Shown here one piece after another: positions 16,576 through 25,493 of a stretch of DNA of 64,000 nt (position 1 is its first letter; each line of letters starts with the position of its first letter). The position numbers were made by a program, and so were the translations under genes. This DNA comes from Amycolatopsis suaedae (GTDB taxonomy: Bacteria > Actinomycetota > Actinomycetes > Mycobacteriales > Pseudonocardiaceae), in assembly GCF_004214935.1 (NCBI RefSeq), contig NZ_SFCC01000022.1, positions 79,425 through 143,424 on the forward strand, read 5' to 3'. The notes beneath the pieces were generated by a model. The model saw nothing but the letters and a program-made list of their open reading frames with translations. It was not told the origin of the DNA and searched no databases.

Positions 16576-17556
16576 GTGACCGTTGCCGCCACCCAACCGA
16601 AGGGTCCGTCGCGAAGAACCGTCGCGGACCGGCCGTCCCGAGCGGACAAGATCTTCCGCCGCGTCACCACCGGTGGCGGAGTCTTCGTCCTGCTGCTGCT
16701 GGTGGTGATCGGGTTCTTCCTCACCGTGGAGGCCGCCCCGGCGCTGCGGCACGCGGGGTTCGGGTTCTTCACCACCATCCACTTCGACCCGGCCGGGGAC
16801 AATCCGGTGTTCGGCGTGCTGGGCATGCTCACCGGAACGGTGACCGTCGCGGTGATCGCCGTGCTGGTGGCGGTGCCGATCAGCATGCTCGCCGCGTTGT
16901 TCATCACCGACTACGCCGGACCGCGGCTGCGTGGCCTGCTCACCGGAACGGTGGACCTGCTGGCCGCCGTGCCCAGCCTGCTGTACGGCCTGTGGGGCTT
17001 CAGTTTCCTGGCACCGCAGGTGGAACCCGTCGCCGCGTGGCTGTCGGCCAACCTGGGCTGGATTCCGCTGTTCGAGACCACGGAGAACGCGACGCTGGTG
17101 CAGTCGATGTTCCTGGCAGGGCTGGTGGTGTCGCTGATGGTCCTGCCGATCACCACCTCGGTGATCCGCGAGGTGTTCGCCCAGACCCCGCCCGGTGAGA
17201 AGGAGGCGGCACTCGCGCTGGGCGGCACCCGCTGGGGCATGGTGCGCTCGGTGATCCTGCCGTTCGGCCGCGGCGGCATCATCGGCGGCGCGATGCTCGG
17301 GCTGGGCCGGGCGCTGGGCGAGACGATCGCCGTGTCGCTGCTGCTGCCGCAGCTGCCGGAGATCGTCACCCGGATCCTGGAGAGCGGCGGGTCGACGATC
17401 TCCGGGTTCATCGCCCGCAACGCGGGCATTTCCGGGCTGGGGGTGAACGCGCTGATGGCCGCGGGCCTGGTGCTGTTCGTGTTCACGCTGGCCACCAACT
17501 TCACGGCGTCGGTGATCATCTCCCGGAGCCGGTCCGGTGCGGGGGTGGACGCGTGA
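16576..17556 (+). CDS. pstC: Phosphate ABC transporter permease PstC
   Basis: A 326-residue inner-membrane permease with six hydrophobic segments. The family stretch AAVPSLLYGLWGF (about 135-147) and the cytoplasmic EAA loop with AALALGGTRWGMVRSVILP (about 213-231) followed by GGAMLGLGRALGETIA are classic PstC. It forms the phosphate channel with PstA. GTG 16576 has no ribosome site; the -10-like CATACT just upstream suggests a leaderless mRNA. The stop overlaps the pstA start by GTGA. No regulatory phoU gene follows in this operon. Confidence 0.95.
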   Translation: MTVAATQPKGPSRRTVADRPSRADKIFRRVTTGGGVFVLLLLVVIGFFLTVEAAPALRHAGFGFFTTIHFDPAGDNPVFGVLGMLTGTVTVAVIAVLVAVPISMLAALFITDYAGPRLRGLLTGTVDLLAAVPSLLYGLWGFSFLAPQVEPVAAWLSANLGWIPLFETTENATLVQSMFLAGLVVSLMVLPITTSVIREVFAQTPPGEKEAALALGGTRWGMVRSVILPFGRGGIIGGAMLGLGRALGETIAVSLLLPQLPEIVTRILESGGSTISGFIARNAGISGLGVNALMAAGLVLFVFTLATNFTASVIISRSRSGAGVDA

Positions 17557-18680
17557 CCACGATGCTGGAGGCTCCGGCGCCGCCGCCGCGGCGGCCGGTC
17601 CGCAGGCGCACCAGCGTCACCACGCGGGAGGACCGCTGGGTGCTGCTCGGCTGCGCGATCTCCTCGGCGCTGTTCACCTGGTTCGTGATGCGGCTGTTGC
17701 TGGACTCGCCGGGCTGGCTGGCCGATCTGATCGTCGGCTACCTGCTCTTCCTGGTGATGCAGTACCTGGTGTTCCGCGACCGGGCCGGGCGGCTGGCCGC
17801 GACCGACCGGCTGGTGACCACCGTGGTGTTCACCGGGATGCTGGGCCTGCTGATACCCCTGCTGTTCCTGCTGAGCTACATCGTGGTCCGCGGCGCGCCG
17901 AACCTGCGGCTGAACTTCTTCGCCGAGGACTCCGCGACGGTGAGCCCGGTGGACCCGGCCACCGCGGGCGGCGGGCTGCACGCCATCACCGGGACTCTGG
18001 AGCAGACGGCGCTGGCGCTGCTGCTGGTCGTCCCGCTCGGGCTGCTGACCGCGATCTTCCTCAACGAGACCCGGTCCCGCTTCCGCAAGCCAGTCCGGAT
18101 CTTCGTCGACGCCATGAGCGGCCTGCCGTCGGTGATCGCCGGCCTGTTCATCTACGCGGCGCTGGTCATCCCCGGCGCGCTGTCCGGATCGTCGCTGTTC
18201 AACTACAACGGCCTGATGGCCAGCTTCGCGCTGTCCATCGTCATGCTGCCCACGGTCACCCGGACCGTCGACGTGGTGCTGCGGCTGGTACCGGACGGGC
18301 TGCGGGAGGCGTCGCTGGCGCTGGGCGCGAGCCGGGCCCGCACGGTGTGGTCGGTCGTGCTGCCCACCGCCCGCACCGGCGTGACGACGGCGATCATCCT
18401 CGGCATCGCGCGGGTGGTCGGCGAGACGGCGCCGCTGCTGTTCACCTCGTTCGGCGCCACCGTGCTCAACGCCAACCCGTTCGCGGGCACGCAGGAGAGC
18501 CTGCCGCTGTTCGTCTACCGCAACATCCAGCAGCCGGTGGAGTCCATGCAGGACCGCGGCTACGTCGGCGCGCTGGTGCTGATCATCGTCATCTTCCTGC
18601 TGTTCGCACTGGCCCGGCTGGCCGGCCGCGGCAGGACGAAGCGCCGAGCCCGCAGAACGAGACGCCAGGAGCGCACGTGA
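17553..18680 (+). CDS. pstA: Phosphate ABC transporter permease PstA
   Basis: A 375-residue permease. The core shows the PstA motifs AMSGLPSVIAGLFIYAAL and EAA loop LREASLALGASRARTVWSVV followed by ARVVGETAPLLFT. The N-terminal extension of about 100 residues holds two or three additional hydrophobic segments before the transport core, longer than many PstA proteins (about 290-300 residues). A basic C-terminal tail (RTKRRARRTRRQ) faces the cytoplasm. Overlaps pstC and pstB by GTGA, indicating tight translational coupling. Confidence 0.95.
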   Translation: MTTMLEAPAPPPRRPVRRRTSVTTREDRWVLLGCAISSALFTWFVMRLLLDSPGWLADLIVGYLLFLVMQYLVFRDRAGRLAATDRLVTTVVFTGMLGLLIPLLFLLSYIVVRGAPNLRLNFFAEDSATVSPVDPATAGGGLHAITGTLEQTALALLLVVPLGLLTAIFLNETRSRFRKPVRIFVDAMSGLPSVIAGLFIYAALVIPGALSGSSLFNYNGLMASFALSIVMLPTVTRTVDVVLRLVPDGLREASLALGASRARTVWSVVLPTARTGVTTAIILGIARVVGETAPLLFTSFGATVLNANPFAGTQESLPLFVYRNIQQPVESMQDRGYVGALVLIIVIFLLFALARLAGRGRTKRRARRTRRQERT

Positions 18681-19534
18681 CCATCGATTACCTCGAAGCC
18701 GAGTACGAGGACGGCCCCGCGGCCTCCACCCGCGAGGTGACACTCGTCGGCGGGCCGCCGCCCGGTGCGGCAACGCTGGAGTCGCGGGACGTGGCCGCCT
18801 GGTTCGGTGACCGGCTGGTGCTGGAGGGCGTGTCGCTGACCATGCCCGCCAGGGAGGTCACCGCGCTGATCGGCCCGTCCGGCTGTGGCAAGTCGACGTT
18901 CCTGCGCATCCTCAACCGGATGCACGAGCTGGTCCCCTCGGCCACGCTCGGCGGCGAGGTGCTGCTGGACGGTACCGACATCTACGCCGAAGGCACCCGC
19001 GCGCAGCAGGTCCGGCTGCGGATCGGCATGGTGTTCCAGAAGCCCAACCCGTTTCCCGCGATGTCCATCCGGGACAACGTGCTGGCCGGGCTCAAGCTCG
19101 CCGGGCTCAAGTGCGACGACAAGGACGCGCTGGTCGAGCAGAGCCTGGAGCGGGCCGGGCTGTGGCGGGAGGTGCGGGACCGGCTGAACTCGCCGGGCGG
19201 CGCGTTGTCCGGCGGGCAGCAGCAGCGGCTGTGCATCGCCCGGTCGCTGGCGGTGCGGCCCAACGTGCTGCTGATGGACGAGCCCTGCTCGGCACTGGAC
19301 CCGACCTCCACCCGCCGGGTGGAGCAGACCATCTCCGAGATCGGCCACGACGTGACGATCGTGATCGTCACCCACAACATGCAGCAGGCCCAGCGGGTGT
19401 CCGATCACTGCGCGTTCTTCCTGGCCGCGGAGAACGAGCCGGGCCGGGTGGTCGAGCACGGCCCGACCGAGAAGGTGTTCACCGAGCCCGACGACCCGCG
19501 TACCTACGACTACGTCAACGGCCGTTTCGGCTAA
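18677..19534 (+). CDS. pstB: Phosphate ABC transporter ATPase PstB
   Basis: A 285-residue ATPase starting at GTG 18677, overlapping pstA. Walker A GPSGCGKST at 66-74, Q-loop in VFQKPNPFPAMS (119-130), signature LSGGQQQR at 177-184, Walker B VLLMDEP at 197-203 and H-loop His233. The PNPFP motif after the Q-loop is diagnostic of PstB. About 35 residues of N-terminal extension precede the ATPase core, which is longer than usual. It powers uptake through PstCA. Confidence 0.96.
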   Translation: MTIDYLEAEYEDGPAASTREVTLVGGPPPGAATLESRDVAAWFGDRLVLEGVSLTMPAREVTALIGPSGCGKSTFLRILNRMHELVPSATLGGEVLLDGTDIYAEGTRAQQVRLRIGMVFQKPNPFPAMSIRDNVLAGLKLAGLKCDDKDALVEQSLERAGLWREVRDRLNSPGGALSGGQQQRLCIARSLAVRPNVLLMDEPCSALDPTSTRRVEQTISEIGHDVTIVIVTHNMQQAQRVSDHCAFFLAAENEPGRVVEHGPTEKVFTEPDDPRTYDYVNGRFG

Positions 19535-19546
19535 GGGGAAAGAGCG

Positions 19547-21064
19547 ATGCGAAGACTGGCCGCACTGGTCTGCTGTGTCCTGATCGGACTGTCGGTGTCC
19601 CCGCCGGTGGCGCTGGCGGCCACCCCCATCCTCGGCGGCGGTTCCACCTACGTGGAGCCCGCCATGGCCGACTGGGTGAGCAACGCCAACACCAGGGGAA
19701 TCCCGGTGCAGTACACCGGAACCGGTTCACCGGCCGGCGTGACGGGCTACGGCATCAGCACGATCGACTTCGCGGGTACCGAGGCCGAGGTCAGTTCGCT
19801 GGAGGCGGCCGGTATCGGCGGTAAACCCACCCGGGAGCGTGGATTCCAGTACGTTCCCGACGTCGCCGGCGCGATCGCGGTCATGTACAACATCACCGAC
19901 GCGGGCGGCAATCCGGTCAACTACCTGCACCTGAACCAGCAGACGATCGGCCGGATCTTCTCCGGTGAGATCACCCGCTGGTCCGACCCGGCCATCACCG
20001 CCACCAACGGCGGCAAGGCGCTGCCCGACCAGCCCATCAAGCTGGTCGGGCGCGGTGGCGACTCGGGCACGACGGCGTTGTTCTACGACTTCGTCGCCCA
20101 CGCGGCCCCCGGTCCGTACCAGAACTTCATGCGCCGGTCCAACATGGGCCACTTCCTGCCGAGCACCCGGCCGATCAACCTGGTCGGCGCCGTGCAGGCG
20201 GGGATCAACTACCAGCTGATGGCCAACTCGGACATGATCGCCGGCTTCGTCCGCAACCAGCGCTGGACCATCGGCTACGACGAGTTCGCCTACGCCAAGA
20301 AGTACGACGTGCAGGCCGCCTGGGTGGAGAACGCCGCGGGCAAGTGGGTGCAGCCCTACGCGGAGAACATCGCCGCCGCGCTGACCCGGGCGAACCTGCG
20401 CCCGGACCTGAGCCAGGAACTGTCCGGTGTGTACACCAACCCGGACCCGAAGACGTACCCGATCTCGGCGTACTCCTACCTGATGACACCGTGCCGGCCC
20501 GCCCCGGACCGCGACACCTGCCGCACCGTGTACTCCGACCCCGGCAAGTCGGAGACGATGGTGCGGTTCATGGAACACGTCGCCTGCCAGGGGCAGGTCA
20601 ACATGGCCGCCGCCGGATTCTCCCCGCTGCCGCCCAACCTGTCGCAGGAGATGATGAACTCCGTCGCCAGGCTCAGCGGCAGGCCCGCGACGCAGCTGAA
20701 CGCGGGCAACTGCAACAACCCGACGTTCCACGGCAGCCTCGGCGCGGGCGCGTCCAGCCCGCCCGACCCGTTCGAGGCCATGGGTGGGGTGGACAAGCTC
20801 ACCAAGGGCGGTCAGGGCCCCGCCACCAACGGTCCGGCCACCAGCCAGCAGGCGGCGGCCACGAACGGTCCCGGCGCCGGTGAGGACGCCGAGGATCTGG
20901 CCAACGGCGGCTCGAAGGACTGGCGCAACGCCGAGCCCGCCGCCTACGGCGAGGGCGCGTTCGGCGAGTTCGGCGCCTGGGCGGCCGGCGTGCTGCTGGT
21001 GGTCATCGTGACCCCGCTGGTGGCACGCGGCCTCTTCCGCCGGTTCCGCCGTTCCGCTCCCTGA
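19547..21064 (+). CDS. pstS: Membrane-anchored PstS-like phosphate-binding protein
   Basis: A 505-residue protein with a Sec signal peptide (cleaved near LAAT, residue 25), a PstS fold (GGGSTYVEPAMADW at 30-43; STIDFAGTEAE; the phosphate loop GRGGDSGTT at 168-176) and a long C-terminal extension ending in a membrane helix (about 475-492) and basic tail. Most Gram-positive PstS are lipoproteins; no lipobox is present here, so anchoring is by the C-terminal helix. The extension (about 360-470) contains paired Cys and a low-complexity Gly/Asn/Ala linker. Strong ribosome site (AAGGGGAAAGAGCG). Last gene of pstCABS; note the reversed order compared with pstSCAB. Confidence 0.9.
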   Translation: MRRLAALVCCVLIGLSVSPPVALAATPILGGGSTYVEPAMADWVSNANTRGIPVQYTGTGSPAGVTGYGISTIDFAGTEAEVSSLEAAGIGGKPTRERGFQYVPDVAGAIAVMYNITDAGGNPVNYLHLNQQTIGRIFSGEITRWSDPAITATNGGKALPDQPIKLVGRGGDSGTTALFYDFVAHAAPGPYQNFMRRSNMGHFLPSTRPINLVGAVQAGINYQLMANSDMIAGFVRNQRWTIGYDEFAYAKKYDVQAAWVENAAGKWVQPYAENIAAALTRANLRPDLSQELSGVYTNPDPKTYPISAYSYLMTPCRPAPDRDTCRTVYSDPGKSETMVRFMEHVACQGQVNMAAAGFSPLPPNLSQEMMNSVARLSGRPATQLNAGNCNNPTFHGSLGAGASSPPDPFEAMGGVDKLTKGGQGPATNGPATSQQAAATNGPGAGEDAEDLANGGSKDWRNAEPAAYGEGAFGEFGAWAAGVLLVVIVTPLVARGLFRRFRRSAP

Positions 21065-21458
21065 CCCGCGCCGGGCGAGTCCGCGAATACCGTGAAGGGG
21101 GCCTCCCCGGGGTCTGGTGCCAGGGCTCCGGCAAGGTCGGGACTCGTGGTGGTGCGGGAGCGTGGAGTTCGCGTGCCGGAGCGTGGAACTCGCGTGCACG
21201 ACGGTGGGACTCGCGGGTCCGCATCATGACGCGGGTGTCTCATCTGGTGAACTCCGCGCTCGTGCACGCGAACTCCGCCTTCCAGCACGCGAATTCCACG
21301 CTCCCGCCCACATCCCACCGCAACCAGCGGCCACCACAGGCTTCGTGGCGTGAACGGCCCGTACGCGCGAGTCGTACGTTCTGACGCGCGAGTCGTACGT
21401 TCTGACGCGCGAGTCGTACGTTCTGGACCCGCGAGTTGCACGTTCCCGCCCGCCTGAA
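21065..21458. repeat. Composite intergenic repeat cassette A with 21-bp tandem repeats
   Basis: No gene is supported here. The stretch holds a CGTGAAGGGGGC module (from about 21089) followed by a GTCTGGTGCCAGG module, then interspersed direct and inverted copies of short units such as GGAACTCGCGTGCACGA and TCGTGCACGCGAACTCC (21180-21300), then three tandem 21-bp units of the type GCGCGAGTCGTACGTTCTGAC (starting 21365, 21386, 21407) and a fourth degenerate unit. The same modules recur at 56.6-56.8 kb. Short reading frames across it look like by-products of the repeats. Confidence 0.75.
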
Positions 21459-21513
21459 TGCCGTGAAGGGGGCCCTCACGGCGTCTCATGCCGTGAGGGC
21501 CCCCTTCACGGCA
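21459..21513 (-). terminator. Long perfect inverted repeat after lpdA (GTGAAGGGGGCC family)
   Basis: Arms of 24 bp beginning TGCCGTGAAGGGGGCCCTC (21459-21482) and complementary at 21490-21513, with a 7-nt loop. It lies 31 bp beyond the lpdA stop, so it probably ends lpdA transcription; the arm is variant of the family at 4787, 24410, 41496 and 56855. Confidence 0.65.
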
Positions 21514-21543
21514 ATAGACGTGTGCCGGGAGCCGGACCCCGCG

Positions 21544-22941
<1,398 letters not shown>

Positions 22942-22975
22942 GTCCGCAGCTTATGCGTCCTTCACGCCCTTCGCC

Positions 22976-23740
22976 CTACCGGGTGACGGGCGGCACCTCG
23001 CCCCGGATGTCGGCCAGCAGGCCGGTGAGGGACCCCATGATGCGGCCGGTCGCCTCGGCCAGCGCGGCGGCGCCCACGCGGCCGCCCCCGGGCGGCGTCA
23101 GGTCGTCCAGCGCGACCGGCGGGCCCGCGACGATGTCGACGGCGGGCCTGCGCAGAAAGCGGGGCAGGTAGCTGCCGCGGGGCAGCAGGTGGTGGGTGCC
23201 CCAGTTGGCGACCGGCACCACCGGCGCGCCGGTGGCCAGCGCCATGCGGGCCACGCCGGGCTTGCCGCGGGCGGGCCAGCCGTCCGGGTCGTCGCTGAAC
23301 GTCGACTCCGGGAAGACCACCACGCACTCCCCCGCCTCGACGGCGCCGACGGCGTCCCGGAAGGCGTCGACCACCGACGACCTCCCGCGATGCACCGGGA
23401 TGTGCCCGCCGGAGGTCATCACCCGGCCGATCACCGGCATCCGCCACAGGTCGTCGCGCGCCAGGTAGCGCGGGACGCGGCCGGCGGCCAGGCAGAAGAA
23501 CGTGAGGGTGGCCGGGTCGGCGAACGACAGGTGGTTGCTGGCGATGATCACGCCACCCGTCCGGGGGACGTGCCGCAGCCCGCGGAACCGCATCCGGCCG
23601 CCGTGCACCAGCATCGGCCGGATGACGTCGATGGCCAGGCCGTACCAGGCTCCTCGCCCGGTGCGTGGCAGCGACCCGGACCGCAGCTCCCGCGGCGACG
23701 GACCGGCGGCGTCGGGCGCCAGTTCGGTCCAGCGCGTCAC
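22976..23740 (-). CDS. plsC: 1-acyl-sn-glycerol-3-phosphate acyltransferase family protein
   Basis: A 254-residue PlsC-family acyltransferase. Motif I is present as SNHLSFAD (about 68-75, His and Asp), motif III as VFPEST (about 142-147) and a further PVVPVANWG motif (about 172-180). It transfers an acyl chain to lysophosphatidate or a related acceptor on the inner face of the membrane. GTG 23740 overlaps the stop of a 57-residue ORF (GTGA), so its translation is probably coupled to that small gene. Confidence 0.88.
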   Translation of the reverse strand: MTRWTELAPDAAGPSPRELRSGSLPRTGRGAWYGLAIDVIRPMLVHGGRMRFRGLRHVPRTGGVIIASNHLSFADPATLTFFCLAAGRVPRYLARDDLWRMPVIGRVMTSGGHIPVHRGRSSVVDAFRDAVGAVEAGECVVVFPESTFSDDPDGWPARGKPGVARMALATGAPVVPVANWGTHHLLPRGSYLPRFLRRPAVDIVAGPPVALDDLTPPGGGRVGAAALAEATGRIMGSLTGLLADIRGEVPPVTR

Positions 23741-23910
23741 CGGTCGGAGTCGGCTTCCACCGGCCAGTCGGCGATCTCCCGCACGATCCGCTGGGCCCGC
23801 AGCAGGCCCGGCAGCTCGGCCGGGTTCAGCTCGCCGAGCTCAGCTTGGTGCTGTGCCTCGGCGAGCCTGGCGAGCAGCCCGGCCACCTCGATCTCGTCCG
23901 CCTGCGCCAC
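23737..23910 (-). CDS. 57-residue small protein coupled to plsC
   Basis: A short frame from GTG 23910, preceded by GGGAGCGG, to TGA 23737-23739. The product begins VAQADEIEVAGLLARLAEAQ and is acidic and helical, with regular Leu/Ala spacing suggestive of a small helical bundle or coiled coil. Its stop overlaps the plsC GTG, and it starts 18 bp after the stop of the Ddn-like gene, so the three genes form one operon. I do not recognise a family. Supported by ribosome site, overlap and actinobacterial-style third-position GC; otherwise unproven. Confidence 0.55.
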   Translation of the reverse strand: MAQADEIEVAGLLARLAEAQHQAELGELNPAELPGLLRAQRIVREIADWPVEADSDR

Positions 23911-23927
23911 CGGTCCGCTCCCGCCCG

Positions 23928-24332
23928 CTACTTTCGTTCCAGCACGACCACGGGAATCTCGCGGTCGGTCTTCTTCTGGTACTCATCGTAGTCGGGCCAC
24001 ACGGCGGCCATCGTCGGCCACAGGCTCGCCCGCTCGTCGCCGGTGGCGGTCCGGGCGACGGCGGTGAACTTGTCGGCCTTGACCTGGACGCCGACCTCGG
24101 GGTTGGCGACGAGGTTGTGGTACCAGCCGGGGTGCTCGTCGGCGCCGCCCTTGGACGCGACGATCACGTAGTCGTCGCCGACCTTCTGGTAGATGAGGGC
24201 GAACTTGCGCGGTTTGCCCGTCTTGCGCCCCTTCGTGGTGAGCACCAGGATCGGTGCGCCCTTCTCCCAATCGTGGCCGACCTCTCCGTCGGTCTCCTCG
24301 TAACGCCGGACGTGCTCGTCACCGAACAGCAT
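23928..24332 (-). CDS. F420H2-dependent nitroreductase/quinone reductase family protein (Ddn-like)
   Basis: A 134-residue split-barrel flavin/deazaflavin protein of the Ddn family. Family features visible are ILVLTTKGRKTGKPRKFALIY (about 28-48) and SKGGADEHPGWYHNLVANPEV (about 60-80), which contact F420. Members reduce quinones, nitroimidazoles or other electrophiles with F420H2, supporting an actinobacterial host. Good ribosome site (GAGGAG) before ATG 24332. First gene of an apparent operon with the 57-residue ORF and plsC. Confidence 0.9.
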   Translation of the reverse strand: MLFGDEHVRRYEETDGEVGHDWEKGAPILVLTTKGRKTGKPRKFALIYQKVGDDYVIVASKGGADEHPGWYHNLVANPEVGVQVKADKFTAVARTATGDERASLWPTMAAVWPDYDEYQKKTDREIPVVVLERK

Positions 24333-24409
24333 TGTGCTGGACTCCTCATCAGGTCTGGGTCGTCAGCCACAACGCTAGCCAGCCGGCGATCATTCCGCAG
24401 TGCGCGAAC

Positions 24410-24464
24410 GCACGTGAAGGCCACCTTCACCACGTCTCACGTAGTGAAGGTGGCCTTCACGTGC
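24410..24464 (-). terminator. Perfect 21-bp inverted repeat (GTGAAGGCCACC family)
   Basis: Arms GCACGTGAAGGCCACCTTC... (24410-24430) and complement (24444-24464), 13-nt spacer. It lies 15 bp after the stop of the small secreted-protein gene and upstream of the Ddn-like gene, so terminator function for the former is likely. Confidence 0.65.
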
Positions 24465-24478
24465 TTGAAATCCGCCGG

Positions 24479-24733
24479 TCAGCGCGGCTCGTAGTACAGG
24501 GCCCACGGCACGGTGTACTTGCACTCGTAGAACCACGCCCAGGTCCTGCGGACCATGTCGTTGCCGACGGCCTGGCACTCGCCCAGCGTCCGGAACTCGT
24601 CCGGGTACTTCACCAGCCCCATCGGTGAGGCCACCTCGGCCTGAGCGGCCACCGCCGGAGCCGCCAGCAACGTACCGGCGACCAGGGCGGTGAGTCCCAT
24701 CCCCGCCGCCACACCGATTCCCCGTTTCCTCAT
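24479..24733 (-). CDS. Small secreted protein of unknown function
   Basis: An 84-residue protein with a Sec signal peptide (MRKRGIGVAAGMGLTALVAG..., cleavage near VAAQA, about residue 30) leaving a mature peptide of about 54 residues with two Cys (GECQAVGND and FYECKYT) that could form a disulphide, and several Trp/Tyr near the C-terminus. GAGGTG precedes the ATG. I do not recognise a family; similar short exported proteins of the DUF-type are common in actinomycetes. Followed by a terminator-like hairpin, so monocistronic. Confidence 0.7.
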   Translation of the reverse strand: MRKRGIGVAAGMGLTALVAGTLLAAPAVAAQAEVASPMGLVKYPDEFRTLGECQAVGNDMVRRTWAWFYECKYTVPWALYYEPR

Positions 24734-24803
24734 CGCACCTCACTCGTCCATGCCCAGTTCGAAGCGCCGACGATAGGAGGTGGCCCTTGCAGATTCCTTG
24801 CGC

Positions 24804-25493
24804 TCAGCGTGGGGTGACCGGCGTGCCTGTCACCGTCACCTCGCGGATCCGGCCGTGGTTGTCGAACGAGCCGAACCCGATCCGGCCGCCGAGCCGGAAC
24901 GTCCGGTCGGTCGCCGTCATCAGCGGCGTGGACATGTCGTCGACGAACACCGTGATCCGCCCGGTCGGCACGCAGTGCCGCACCCGCACGTGGTGGTACT
25001 CGGCGTCGGTGATCGCAGGCGGCGCGCCGACCGAGCCGTTCCACTGGTCGTCCAGCCGCAGCCGGTCGGCGTCGTTGACCACGAAGATCCCGTTGTGCGG
25101 GTAGATCGTGTTGTCCTGCGACAGGTGCGCGTAGTAGTAGCGGGTATCCGACACCTGCCCGAACGTGATGATCACGTCCCGGTTGTTCAGCGTCACCGGC
25201 GCGTCGATGCGCACCTCGGCGTCGACCTGCACGCTGGCGAACGACGGCCCGGCGGTGAGCGTGGCGTACTCGAACGGCCGCCGCGGCGGGCCCGGGTTGG
25301 TGCCGGGCTCGGTCAGCACCGCCTCACCGTCGGCGAAGCGCCACTTGGCCGGGGTGCGGGGTGCCCAGTTCGAGCCGTCCATCACGCCGGTGACCACGGT
25401 CGACCCGATCCGGCACCCCGGCGGCGCGTCGGCGGAGGCGACCCCGGGCACCAGCGACGCCGCGAACACCACCGCGAACACCAGCGCCCGCAT
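24804..25493 (-). CDS. Secreted LamG/DUF1080-like beta-sandwich protein
   Basis: A 229-residue secreted protein (signal peptide cleaved near ASADA, residue 22). The mature part looks like a concanavalin-like sandwich of the 3-keto-disaccharide hydrolase (DUF1080) type: VQVDAEVRIDAPVTLNNRDV, YYYAHLSQ, IRVRHCVPTGRITVFVDD and the closing RIGFGSFDNHGRIREVTVTG. DUF1080 proteins often accompany Gfo/Idh/MocA and TIM-barrel isomerase genes in 3-keto-sugar pathways, which matches the surroundings. Its start shares one base with the stop of the upstream isomerase gene. Last gene of the secreted-enzyme operon. Confidence 0.75.
   Translation of the reverse strand: MRALVFAVVFAASLVPGVASADAPPGCRIGSTVVTGVMDGSNWAPRTPAKWRFADGEAVLTEPGTNPGPPRRPFEYATLTAGPSFASVQVDAEVRIDAPVTLNNRDVIITFGQVSDTRYYYAHLSQDNTIYPHNGIFVVNDADRLRLDDQWNGSVGAPPAITDAEYHHVRVRHCVPTGRITVFVDDMSTPLMTATDRTFRLGGRIGFGSFDNHGRIREVTVTGTPVTPR

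Noticed and set aside
11017..21064. Prophage or transposon origin for the Pst/pseudo-sortase region
   Set aside because: No integrase, transposase, att-like repeats or composition break seen; genes have the same codon bias as neighbours.
21365..21443. Tandem 21-bp repeats as a CRISPR array
   Set aside because: The repeats are contiguous without unique spacers and there are no cas genes.
21065..21543. Short open frames in the repeat cassette as genes
   Set aside because: They follow the repeat units, lack ribosome sites and have no family match.
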